Source: an uncultured Clostridium sp. (GTDB taxonomy: Bacteria > Bacillota > Clostridia > Clostridiales > Clostridiaceae). Taken from it: a stretch of DNA of 32,070 bases. Every line of letters begins with the position of its first letter. Position 1 is the first letter of the stretch. The DNA is taken from NCBI GenBank assembly GCA_900548455.1, contig URKQ01000040.1, positions 1 to 32,070 on the forward strand. The letters run 5' to 3'. The position numbers were made by a program, and so were the translations under genes. The notes beneath the pieces were generated by a model. It ran no database searches and was not told the DNA's origin. It worked only from the letters and a program-made list of their open reading frames with translations. Below, piece after piece: positions 6,705-14,313 of the stretch.

Positions 6705-9700
6705 TTAAGATAGAGAAGATTTTGACTTACTATCTACTCTCTTCCCTATTATAGCATAATATGCAATTCGTCCAAATTGTTGGTATAACTGGCTTTGAGC
6801 TACTTTTTTCTCTTGAGAATCTCCCCCTTTTATAAACATATCTAACAATTTTTTACCATATATTTTAAACATTAATTCCAATGTCAAAGACTCTATACCA
6901 CTCTTCTTATCTAACTTACCATTTTTCTTAATAGTATTTAGACACCCCTGTAATATTTTACTCATATCAGCTTTTGTTGTTTTAATTTCTTTTATTTCAT
7001 TTATAGTTTCTTCTTTTATATAGTTAATATTTTTACTTTTATCTTTATAAGATAATTCATCATTCATCTTGTAACTATTAATCACAACATCTAAATTTTT
7101 TATTAAATCTACAATTACATTAACCACTTTTTCATCTGCACTATGTTTGCTTTTTTTAACTAATTGTATCACCTGAACAGTTCCTACTTTTTTCTTATTA
7201 TTAACACTGTCAATTTCTATTTCTAACCAATCCATCGGTGTGTCCATTTCTACATATATTCTTTCCTTCCACTCTTTATATTTTTTATCAGTTTCTTTAA
7301 GCAGCTTAATTAATTCATTATCCTTTTTATTAATCTCCTGCTTTTTAATACCTTTCTCTTTCGCATACTTTTCTATAGTTTCTTTATATAGTTTTCTCTT
7401 ATAGTTTTTATTAACTTTATTTCTAGCTTTCTTACTTTCATTATCTCCCACATATTTAAAGAGTCTTGATTTTAATTTTCTTGAGTCATATTTTTTAAGT
7501 TCATTCTTTTTTAGCTTTATGCACATTTTAACGAAATCTATTCTATCACTCATTAGAAATATTTTATGATTTAATTTATTAACACATTTCAAAACATCTC
7601 TATCACATGTTTTTATTAATCTTTTCACTGCATATTTTCTTATTTTTATTAATGAATTATATTCTTTTATCTCACGTTGTAAACTTTTTATACTCTTCCT
7701 CAATCTTCTAACATCATAATCATCAACCATCTTCAAATCTTCCTTCATTTTTGATAATTCTTTGTTTATATTTAAACCTTCAAATTGTTTTTTAGCTTTA
7801 TCAATCTCGACATTAGAAATTGAGGTTAATTTACTGCTCCTATTATATAAGTCAGTAATATATTCATTATCATCACTTTTATTATAAATTAAATGGTTCA
7901 TAAGGCTATTGATTTCTTGACTAAGATTTACTACACTACCAATATAATTTTGACTTATGATGTGATCTATTTTAGCCATATTTGCACCATTCATAACTGC
8001 TAAATTATCACCAGTGTTTTTAATTCCATTTACAGAAATAGGAGTTATAAATTCATCTGTAATAGTTTCTTTCTTTATCCTCTTACAAGCATTTAATATA
8101 ATAGGTTCTTTAGTTAACAATATAGAATCAATGTCAAAATCCATCCCTGAATATGTACTTAAAATAGGATACTTAATACTATTTATAAATACTATGTTGT
8201 TAGTACATTTGAAGTAAGTTTCTATTTCATCAACCTTTCTATTAACTTGCACTGCTACACAGCCAGTATTTGTATGAGGATTTCTAAAGCCACAAACTTC
8301 ATCACCATCTGAAAATCTAGCACAGTATAACTCATTATCTTTTAAACTTAGGCTATCACCATTAAACTCTCCTACTGTAGAATACAATAATTCAATCGGA
8401 TTTCCACAGGCAACACAATAATCACCTTCAATTTTTACCTTACCTCTTCTTAAAATATTTATATAAGCATTAATAAAGTTCCTTCTATAATCTTTGAATA
8501 CTTGTGTATGTTGAAAATTTTTATTTCTTTTAACTAGTTCTACAAATGCACTATTTACATCTATACTTTTACCTGCCTCTAACTCCTCATTTTCGTTATC
8601 CTCTATACTACATAAATAATTATCTTCTAAAGGACTATTAACCTCACTCATAAAAAATTCTAAGTCATTCTTAAGCTTGTTAATATATTCAACTTCATCT
8701 TTTAATAATTGTTTTATTTCATCCTTTTGAAATGGAATTGTATTAATCATTTGATAAGATGTTCTCTGATATTTTCCATCTTCTAAATAACTAGGCTTAT
8801 CCACCTTTGCAACTCCAAATTTGTTACCTGCTTTATCTTTCCAGCAGTATAACCAAGCTTTATTACCATATTTTTCATAAGGTTTATTTCCTTCTGCATC
8901 CTTCCACTCAATACATTGTTTGTTACTTTTTTTAATTTTCAGACTACTAGGTGTAGTTATTAACTCAATATCTTTAACATTGATTTTATTACCTGCTAAA
9001 TCTTCAACTTGAAATGTATTATAATCAAGTCCATTCTCAGTACAATAATCCGTATAAAACTTTTCTATGTCACAATTGAAACCTGCACATTTAGTTAACC
9101 TATTTCTCAAAAGTGCAACTCCATGTTCTTGAAGCCATTCATATTTATCAAATATTTTTTTACTAAGGAGCCCTTCACCATCCCAAATACTATTAGACTC
9201 CATAACTTCTCTTGTTTCTGTTTTAAGTTCTTTACCTTCTAACCATGTTTCAGACATTTTCCAGGGGAATACAGATTCAAAATCATTAACAACTAATATA
9301 TTTTTAGGATTAATTTCTATTAACTCAGGCATTATGCTACTTAGTGGTAAACTCTCATAGGCTCTAATAGATGCTATATCTACCTTACCAGTATATTGTA
9401 AATCCATTCTGCTCCAATCTAGTGCCTTTTTACATATATCCTTTTTAATAAATAAATCTTGTCCTACTCTAGCTTTACCACCACTCCTCTTCCAGTTTAC
9501 TATTTCATTATTATTAAATTTAAGATTTATTGTTTTTATTTTAATCCTTTTATATTTTTTATTTTTGCCATTGAATTTAACTATATCCCTATCTACTTTA
9601 ACCATATCTTTATTTGCATTATAGGTTAAAAATCTTAATTGTTTACTACTCAACTCTTCATCTTTTCCTTTATATTTATTTTTATATTTAACATTTATAA

Positions 9701-9932
9701 TATCTAATGTATATAGATTACCATTATCCATTTTTTTAATTTCTATATCTTTTGGTAAATCTGATATTGCAAGTTCATAACACCAATCTAATTTACCCTT
9801 AAGTAGTTTCTTTAAAAACTCCTCTTTAACCTCATAGTTTCCATTCTCTTTATTTTCTTTAAAAAGCCAACACGCTTCTATGCTTGGTATGTACAATCCC
9901 TCTTTTATTTTTTCATCTAATATATTTTTCAT
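6705..9932 (-). CDS. DPBB-type polymerase (YonO / RdRP superfamily), probable phage single-subunit RNA polymerase
   Basis: The product has 1075 residues. Motifs of the two-barrel polymerase superfamily occur in the order seen in cellular RdRPs: DGEGLLS (251-257, compare DGxGxIS); a lysine before a glycine (K271, G274; compare KG of the first barrel); PSSLK (328-332, compare RPSxxKF); RNPxxxxG (550-557, compare RNPCLHPGD); and GMDFDID (596-602, compare GxDLDGD), whose three aspartates would bind magnesium. Downstream, NYIGSVVN (662-669) matches the NDxLG block and SISNVEIDKAKKQF (704-717) resembles the AVDxxKTG block. Cysteines 506, 509, 537 and 547 may bind zinc. The last 350 residues are lysine-rich and helical. 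The DFDID variant, rather than DxDGD, is what I recall from the crAss-like phage polymerase. It probably transcribes phage genes. GAAAGGATGGG precedes the start. It is encoded downstream of the helicase. Confidence 0.8.
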   Translation of the reverse strand: MKNILDEKIKEGLYIPSIEACWLFKENKENGNYEVKEEFLKKLLKGKLDWCYELAISDLPKDIEIKKMDNGNLYTLDIINVKYKNKYKGKDEELSSKQLRFLTYNANKDMVKVDRDIVKFNGKNKKYKRIKIKTINLKFNNNEIVNWKRSGGKARVGQDLFIKKDICKKALDWSRMDLQYTGKVDIASIRAYESLPLSSIMPELIEINPKNILVVNDFESVFPWKMSETWLEGKELKTETREVMESNSIWDGEGLLSKKIFDKYEWLQEHGVALLRNRLTKCAGFNCDIEKFYTDYCTENGLDYNTFQVEDLAGNKINVKDIELITTPSSLKIKKSNKQCIEWKDAEGNKPYEKYGNKAWLYCWKDKAGNKFGVAKVDKPSYLEDGKYQRTSYQMINTIPFQKDEIKQLLKDEVEYINKLKNDLEFFMSEVNSPLEDNYLCSIEDNENEELEAGKSIDVNSAFVELVKRNKNFQHTQVFKDYRRNFINAYINILRRGKVKIEGDYCVACGNPIELLYSTVGEFNGDSLSLKDNELYCARFSDGDEVCGFRNPHTNTGCVAVQVNRKVDEIETYFKCTNNIVFINSIKYPILSTYSGMDFDIDSILLTKEPIILNACKRIKKETITDEFITPISVNGIKNTGDNLAVMNGANMAKIDHIISQNYIGSVVNLSQEINSLMNHLIYNKSDDNEYITDLYNRSSKLTSISNVEIDKAKKQFEGLNINKELSKMKEDLKMVDDYDVRRLRKSIKSLQREIKEYNSLIKIRKYAVKRLIKTCDRDVLKCVNKLNHKIFLMSDRIDFVKMCIKLKKNELKKYDSRKLKSRLFKYVGDNESKKARNKVNKNYKRKLYKETIEKYAKEKGIKKQEINKKDNELIKLLKETDKKYKEWKERIYVEMDTPMDWLEIEIDSVNNKKKVGTVQVIQLVKKSKHSADEKVVNVIVDLIKNLDVVINSYKMNDELSYKDKSKNINYIKEETINEIKEIKTTKADMSKILQGCLNTIKKNGKLDKKSGIESLTLELMFKIYGKKLLDMFIKGGDSQEKKVAQSQLYQQFGRIAYYAIIGKRVDSKSKSSLS

Positions 9933-9990
9933 ATTATTTTATCCCATCCTTTCATTTGAACATTAGAATTTATTGTTTTGAACATTTCGA

Positions 9991-10158
9991 CTATTTGCTT
10001 GTTATGTTTGTTAAATCATTTCTGAACTTCTCAGTATTTTCAAATATGTATGTATAATATTTATCATTTTTTACGTTCTTCTCTTTATCAAGAAGTATGT
10101 TTCCTGCTGCTATTAATTCATAAGCTAAAGTTTTTTTGAAAATTTGATATGTTTCCAT
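9991..10158 (-). CDS. 55-residue protein, DUF5659-like
   Basis: This short gene, with a GGAAGTG site, lies 58 bases before the polymerase gene. The product begins METYQIFKKT, then has LAYELIAAGN, a basic loop and YYTYIFENTE before a helical end. The pattern (helix, a small residue-Gly turn, then a Y/F-V-F strand followed by an acidic turn) resembles the small DUF5659 proteins found beside replication genes of clostridial phages. The gene at 12236-12400 encodes a second protein of the same design, on the other side of the helicase. Role unknown. The gene call is supported by its ribosome site and position. Confidence 0.55.
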   Translation of the reverse strand: METYQIFKKTLAYELIAAGNILLDKEKNVKNDKYYTYIFENTEKFRNDLTNITSK

Positions 10159-10325
10159 CTAATCACTTCCTTTCTATCTTATAGTATTAAATATCTATTA
10201 AACCACCAGTTTTGGTTACTTCGCTTACGATTGATAATGATATTTACTTTTTTATTATATTTATACTCTTTAGCACCATATTCTCTAATATATATATTAG
10301 GGATTAGGGGGTTAACTTTTTATTG

Positions 10326-12209
10326 TTATGCTATGTATTGACCTCTTTTAATAGTATGTTTTTTAAACCAATTACAGATAATATTGTTTTCCTTTGCTTT
10401 ATCAAACTGTTTTTTATTAAGTCCAGTATTTTCATAAATATCTTTAGTTTTAATAACAGTTCCTTTTTCAAGTTCATTAAGATATTTCATAACCTTTTGT
10501 GGATTTGTTAATTCTTTTCCTTCAATTGGTTTTCTATTCATGAGTTTAGATTCTTCAAATATTTGAGGTAATTCAGTTTTGAACCCTGCTCCTATAACAT
10601 CAGCAATTCTTAAAACAATATCTTTATAATTATCACTGGTAATTATATAAATATTACAATGTTCAGTATTGCTAAAATTCCTACACTTAATCCTCATGAT
10701 ATTTTGAACTGTATCTATAATACATTTACTTCTAAATATATTTGACATCATCTGAGTTTTAAATTGTCCTTTTTCTGTACTTAATAAAACTTCGATTTGT
10801 TGATTTATTTCACTTTCATTCATTTTATTCCATTCTTTGTTTCTTTTTGTTAAAGCTATAAAAGTTTCTAAATAAATAACATCTGATGCTCTATTAAATC
10901 CTATATGAACGCATTTTTTTAAATCAGCATAATTATTTTTACCTTTTATATTTCCAAAATATTCAACGTTATTAAGCTCTTTAGTAAATCCATTGTATAT
11001 AATTCCATTAGTACCTCTATTGCACTCAACCAATACATCTTCTTTCATTTCACTTTTTATCCATTTGCAAATAGTATTAATGTTGGAATATTCTGTTTTA
11101 TTTTTCTTTAGTTTCTTCTGACTTGTACTATAAGGTATCATTGTTACAGTAATATCTCTATCTTCCTTCCTATCATCAATGCTTAAATATTTAATAACTA
11201 TTGGGTCTATTTTATAATCAATATCAAATTTTGCAGTCGCATCAAATATATAATATTGACACTTATCAAGGTCAAACTTGTCCATATTATCATCAATTAA
11301 TGCAAACTTCCTACTATTATCAGTATCAACATTATTACTACTTATAAATAAACAACCCTTAGAGTAAATATCTTTTAATCTGATAACATCATCATATATT
11401 TTACTTGAAACATAATTTGATAATAAATCAAAAAACTTTTTATCTTCATCAGCATTAAATAACAATGTATTTTTACTATTTTTAATCCACATTGTATTAT
11501 ATTTTTCTGACATATTATCTCTTATATAATCTAAATCATCATATATTTTTTTCCATGAATCCAATATTTTAATTTTATCTTCACATTTTCTAATCTTTTC
11601 AAGTGCTATTCTAATACTAGATAAATATTCTTCTGTTACTTCTATAGTTTCAATTAAGTATGGTTTTTCATCAAAAATACAAATTTCTCTAGTACCATAA
11701 GCCCATTTATATAATACATTTCTTTCTTCACGTGACATTTTGAAATATCTTTGAGTTGTCAACATTATAATAGGAAATCTATACTGCTCCTTGATTTGTT
11801 CTTTAAAAGATTTTTTATTTTCAGATTCAATATTATCTCCATCATATTTCAATAAATAAGTGTATTCTTTTAAGTTTTTATAATTATAAACATCCTCCAA
11901 TCCTCTTAAAGAATCTGTTATAAATATCGCTCCATAACCTCTATAATTTTTAGGGTTAGGCTCACCAAAACAACAATCTGATACCAAATTATGTAAAATA
12001 GATTTAATAGCTGTACTTTTACCAATTCCACACCTTGAGTTTATAACTTTTATGTAATATTCTTCTTCCTCTTTATAAATTTCATTTGTTACAGTTTCAA
12101 TAAACTTTTTTTGTTTGACGTGGATTTTCCCAAATTTATTTATATTATCTGTATATTCTCCTACTGTCATTTCAATTTTAAAATCTTTAATTAATTCACT
12201 GTGTTTCAT
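10326..12209 (-). CDS. SF2-type helicase/ATPase with C-terminal winged helix
   Basis: In this 627-residue protein, motif I reads SRCGIGKST (58-66). Motif II is IFDEKP (178-183), a DExx box with strand-like residues before it. Late in the protein GNIKGKNNYADLKKC resembles motif V and QNIMRIKCR fits motif VI (Q-x3-R-x2-R). The last 75 residues (NPQKVMKYLNELEKG onwards) look like a winged helix for DNA binding. It is therefore an NTP-driven DNA or RNA translocase. The motif I glycine spacing is of the DEAD-like A/S-x2-G-x-GK type. It is flanked by two DUF5659-like small genes and followed by the polymerase, all on one strand. A replication helicase loading at the gene-free region upstream is possible, and so is a transcription partner of the polymerase. 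Confidence 0.72.
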   Translation of the reverse strand: MKHSELIKDFKIEMTVGEYTDNINKFGKIHVKQKKFIETVTNEIYKEEEEYYIKVINSRCGIGKSTAIKSILHNLVSDCCFGEPNPKNYRGYGAIFITDSLRGLEDVYNYKNLKEYTYLLKYDGDNIESENKKSFKEQIKEQYRFPIIMLTTQRYFKMSREERNVLYKWAYGTREICIFDEKPYLIETIEVTEEYLSSIRIALEKIRKCEDKIKILDSWKKIYDDLDYIRDNMSEKYNTMWIKNSKNTLLFNADEDKKFFDLLSNYVSSKIYDDVIRLKDIYSKGCLFISSNNVDTDNSRKFALIDDNMDKFDLDKCQYYIFDATAKFDIDYKIDPIVIKYLSIDDRKEDRDITVTMIPYSTSQKKLKKNKTEYSNINTICKWIKSEMKEDVLVECNRGTNGIIYNGFTKELNNVEYFGNIKGKNNYADLKKCVHIGFNRASDVIYLETFIALTKRNKEWNKMNESEINQQIEVLLSTEKGQFKTQMMSNIFRSKCIIDTVQNIMRIKCRNFSNTEHCNIYIITSDNYKDIVLRIADVIGAGFKTELPQIFEESKLMNRKPIEGKELTNPQKVMKYLNELEKGTVIKTKDIYENTGLNKKQFDKAKENNIICNWFKKHTIKRGQYIA

Positions 12210-12235
12210 AACCTCGATTCACAACCTTCCTTTCT

Positions 12236-12400
12236 TCAATTAAGTTCATATTTGCACCATTTATCATATACTTCCCTAGTATCTTTTTTATTGAATAAGA
12301 ATACTAACCTATCCTTTCCAAAATAAACATCTATCGGTTTAACTCCATTTTTTATATACATACCTGCTTGTCTTACATTTACTATCGCTATAGTTTCCAT
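12236..12400 (-). CDS. 54-residue protein, DUF5659-like
   Basis: A near-perfect ribosome site (AGGAGGTG, 7 bases before ATG) starts a 54-codon gene that ends 26 bases before the helicase gene. The protein has a beta strand (ETIAIVNV), a helix with A-x-Y-I-K-N-G, then DVYFGKDRLVFLF and an acidic/aromatic helix ending in W. The order of elements matches the other small protein at 9991-10158 and the DUF5659 pattern. The two probably arose from a common ancestor. It is the first gene of the helicase-polymerase unit. Confidence 0.65.
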   Translation of the reverse strand: METIAIVNVRQAGMYIKNGVKPIDVYFGKDRLVFLFNKKDTREVYDKWCKYELN

Positions 12401-12478
12401 TATTAAATCACCTCCTTCAAATTCCGATTAAAACAATAATTTTATCACTAAATAATTGTAAAAAAATACAAAATATTA

Positions 12479-12507
12479 TTGTAATTTTTTTCTATTTGTG
12501 TTATATT
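12479..12507 (+). promoter_or_regulatory. Possible rightward promoter
   Basis: The plus strand has TTGTAA, 17 bases, TATATT with an upstream TG (extended -10). The only downstream features are the hairpins of the gene-free region. Confidence 0.35.
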
Positions 12508-12565
12508 AAATATGGGTCATATGTATTTATGATATTCATTTTTAAGTGTATGAATTTGTATCACT

Positions 12566-12601
12566 AAAAAGGTGGTTGGATTAATTTTCAGCTACCTTTT
12601 T
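12566..12601. terminator. Bidirectional terminator-like hairpin
   Basis: AAAAAGGTGG pairs with CTACCTTTTT over ten positions (one G-U), with A and T runs on both sides, so it can act in either direction. From the possible promoter at 12479 it would end an RNA of about 85 nt. Confidence 0.5.
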
Positions 12602-13144
12602 ACTTTGGCTTTTGTTGACGTTTAGAACGACCACGAAAACACCCCGTTTAAAACGTTTTATTTTCTAATAGCGTAAATTTAATAAAAGCTACGGAGCACC
12701 ACCGTACTCTATTAATAACTTTTGTTCCTGTCCATTTTTAATTTTTATGATGCTTTTTAAATAGATATTATCGTTGAAATTGAAAATACATAGAGTTTCA
12801 ATAATCCGGTAAATATGTGTAAAAATCAATTTTAGAGCATAACAAAAAGACTATCTTTATTAAATTGTAAAAGAGCAAAATATAATTGTAAAAAAATATA
12901 TAATTATGGAATTGAAATCGGTATAAAGACTACCAATTGAAGTTTTTAAGACTCCCCGTATGCTGAACTTCTAACAGCTAAATGAATTAATGTGCTAAAG
13001 GTAGCACTATTAATATGTATCTTTAGTATATCATTCACTGTCACTTATGACAATGTTTTTTATAAAACAAATTACGACAAATTGTGTACTGGTGGCACAT
13101 TGGTAATATGATTGTGCCACCATAATAAAAACCTTATTTCATAA

Positions 13145-13465
13145 TTAAAATTCTATTATTATCTCTTCTGTCATTGTACTAATGATAAATTCTCCATCAT
13201 CCTCTATAGTACACAGAACATTTTTATCAATTTTTCTATGTAAGTACTTATAAGCACTCTTACCACTCATTACAGATGGTTTATCATTCACAGATATAAA
13301 TATACATTCCTGTTTCTTAATGGCTTCTAGTAGGCTTTCTACTGTTATAAATCCTATTAGTGCATCTTCATCCTTATCTATTAGTTCCAATCCATATTCT
13401 TGTGCTATTTCCTCTATTGCCTGTTTCTCTAACTCTTCCATACTCATTTCTTTTAACATTTCCAT
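13145..13465 (-). CDS. Acidic small protein, unknown
   Basis: The product is 106 residues, strongly acidic. It has a helical N-terminal third (EELEKQAIEEIAQEYG), a mixed middle and a beta-rich C-terminal part (NVLCTIEDDGEFIISTMTEEIIIEF). I see no family motif. A strong GGGGGAG site lies 7 bases before the ATG. It is the last of three small genes in the leftward unit driven from the promoter at 13941-13969, which is repressed or activated by the XRE protein if the usual arrangement holds. Early phage genes of this sort often modify host or phage regulation. Confidence 0.6.
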   Translation of the reverse strand: MEMLKEMSMEELEKQAIEEIAQEYGLELIDKDEDALIGFITVESLLEAIKKQECIFISVNDKPSVMSGKSAYKYLHRKIDKNVLCTIEDDGEFIISTMTEEIIIEF

Positions 13466-13491
13466 TATTAAACTCCCCCTTAAAGTTTTGA

Positions 13492-13662
13492 TTAATAATT
13501 TTCTAAATCTCCATAAATAATTATTCCCTTTACATTATCCCCTAGGCAGTCCCATGTGTTATATAAAGTCCACGCTTTTTTATTATCTTCTAATCCGTAC
13601 CAGTATAAAAATTCTTTATAATTCTCATCCATATTTTTCTCTTCTTTTAGGCTTATTACCAT
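13492..13662 (-). CDS. 56-residue protein, unknown
   Basis: The chosen start at 13662 has GAGGTG 8 bases upstream. A longer frame from 13683 lacks a site. The product begins MVISLKEEKNM, then an aromatic-rich helix (YKEFLYWYGLEDNKKAW), TWDCLGDNVKG and a short strand. It is not recognised. It lies 29 bases downstream of the unusual ATA-start gene and 26 bases upstream of the 106-residue gene. Confidence 0.5.
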   Translation of the reverse strand: MVISLKEEKNMDENYKEFLYWYGLEDNKKAWTLYNTWDCLGDNVKGIIIYGDLENY

Positions 13663-13691
13663 TAGTACATCACCTCTCATCACTTTTGAAG

Positions 13692-13901
13692 TTATGAATA
13701 AAACTCTACAATATCTTTAACAGTAATTCTTTTCCATTCAATATATTTACATAAAATATTAACATTATCTAGCAATATTTTAAGCTCTTCATATAAAGGA
13801 CAATCTGTATATTTTTTATAGCTACCACTTTGCCATTCCTTTAGGAAATCTCTTGTACTCCATTCAATGTATACATCAAATTCTTCAATTAAATGGTCTA
13901 T
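13692..13901 (-). CDS. 69-codon gene with a non-standard ATA start (or start-codon mutant)
   Basis: A perfect AAAGGAGG lies 8 bases before an ATA codon at 13901. From there 69 codons run open to TAA, with no in-frame ATG, GTG or TTG near the beginning. The product would be acidic and helical (DHLIEEFDVYIEWSTRDFLKEW) with tryptophans and a C-terminal KDIVEFYS. It is the first gene after the leftward promoter at 13941-13969. Either translation starts at ATA (or an adjacent ATT), as is rarely known for infC-type genes, or an ATG to ATA change has silenced the gene. Codon content looks like real coding sequence. Confidence 0.45.
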   Translation of the reverse strand: MDHLIEEFDVYIEWSTRDFLKEWQSGSYKKYTDCPLYEELKILLDNVNILCKYIEWKRITVKDIVEFYS

Positions 13902-13940
13902 TTTAATTACCTCCTTTTAAATTATTTTTACCATATCTAA

Positions 13941-13969
13941 AGTATATACTATAATTATTATATTGTCAA
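13941..13969 (-). promoter_or_regulatory. Leftward early promoter of the regulatory switch
   Basis: The minus strand has TTGACA (perfect), a 17-base spacer and TATACT, about 40 bases upstream of the first leftward gene. This is the best promoter in the element. A perfect 12-base palindrome AATAATATTATT (13976-13987) just upstream, between the divergent genes, could be an operator. Confidence 0.7.
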
Positions 13970-14018
13970 CACTATAATAATATTATTTTATACACTTCAG
14001 TTTATATATTGTATATGA

Positions 14019-14024
14019 TATAAT
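14019..14024 (+). promoter_or_regulatory. -10 box of the XRE regulator gene
   Basis: A perfect TATAAT lies 22 bases before the ATG of the XRE gene. The -35 region is weak (TTCAGT at 17 bases upstream), which suggests the gene needs help or is controlled by its own product. Confidence 0.45.
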
Positions 14025-14045
14025 AAATTATAAAGAGGTGACTAA

Positions 14046-14249
14046 ATGATTAAAGTTAAACTTCAATGCATATTAGATAGAGAAGAACGTAGTTTAAACT
14101 GGGTTTCAGTAAAAACAGGGATAAGCTACAGTACTTTGCATAAATTTTGTAGTAATAAAACAACTAGTGTAAGTTATGATGTACTAGAAAAATTATGTAA
14201 TCTATTTAATTGTGATGTATGTGACATTATTGAAAATACTAGAGAATAG
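14046..14249 (+). CDS. XRE/Cro-type transcription regulator
   Basis: The 67-residue protein is almost entirely one Cro/C1-type HTH domain of the HTH_26 kind: a first helix around LQCILDREERS, then SLNWVSVKTGISYSTLHKFC with the G-I-S-x-S-T-L turn and recognition helix, and the closing VLEKLCNLFNCDVCDIIE. It is the only rightward gene of the element and stands back-to-back with the leftward early promoter, so it is the natural candidate for the lysogeny or early-gene regulator. AGAGGTG lies close before the ATG. It ends in its own terminator. No peptidase or dimerisation domain is present. Confidence 0.88.
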   Translation: MIKVKLQCILDREERSLNWVSVKTGISYSTLHKFCSNKTTSVSYDVLEKLCNLFNCDVCDIIENTRE

Positions 14250-14278
14250 GGCTGTACTTTGTACGGTCTTATTTTTTT
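14250..14278 (+). terminator. Terminator of the XRE gene
   Basis: GGCTGTAC (14250-14257) pairs with GTACGGTC (14261-14268) with two G-U pairs and a three-base loop, followed by TTATTTTTTT. It begins right at the stop codon. Confidence 0.75.
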
Positions 14279-14282
14279 GCAT

Positions 14283-14313
14283 AAAAAAACTAGGATATTT
14301 CACCTAGTCTTTT
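14283..14313. terminator. Bidirectional terminator between convergent genes
   Basis: ACTAGG (14289-14294) and CCTAGT (14303-14308) form a stem with seven T residues on the minus side and five on the plus side. It serves mainly the leftward AIPR-like gene. Confidence 0.65.

Larger units (their letters stand above)
12401..13144. other. Gene-free region of 740 bases with many hairpins (possible origin or RNA)
   Basis: No gene is visible. Stems: ACGTTTAGAACG with CGTTTAAAACGT (12618-12656, 12 positions with one mismatch and one G-U); TACGG with CCGTA (12690-12706); TTAATGTGCT with AGCACTATTAA (12987-13013, one bulge); and TGGTGGCACA with TGTGCCACCA (13090-13122, perfect). AATTGTAAAAAAATA occurs twice (near 12455 and 12885), with a shorter copy near 12863. 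The region lies directly upstream of the helicase unit, where a replication origin would fit. A folded RNA like that at 6253-6662 is also possible. Confidence 0.45.

Noticed and set aside
6705..9932. DNA polymerase or primase as identity of the 1075-residue protein
   Set aside because: No polymerase A/B palm motifs, no TOPRIM or AEP primase motifs; the DFDID, RNP, DGxGxxS and PSxxK set fits the two-barrel RNA polymerases instead.
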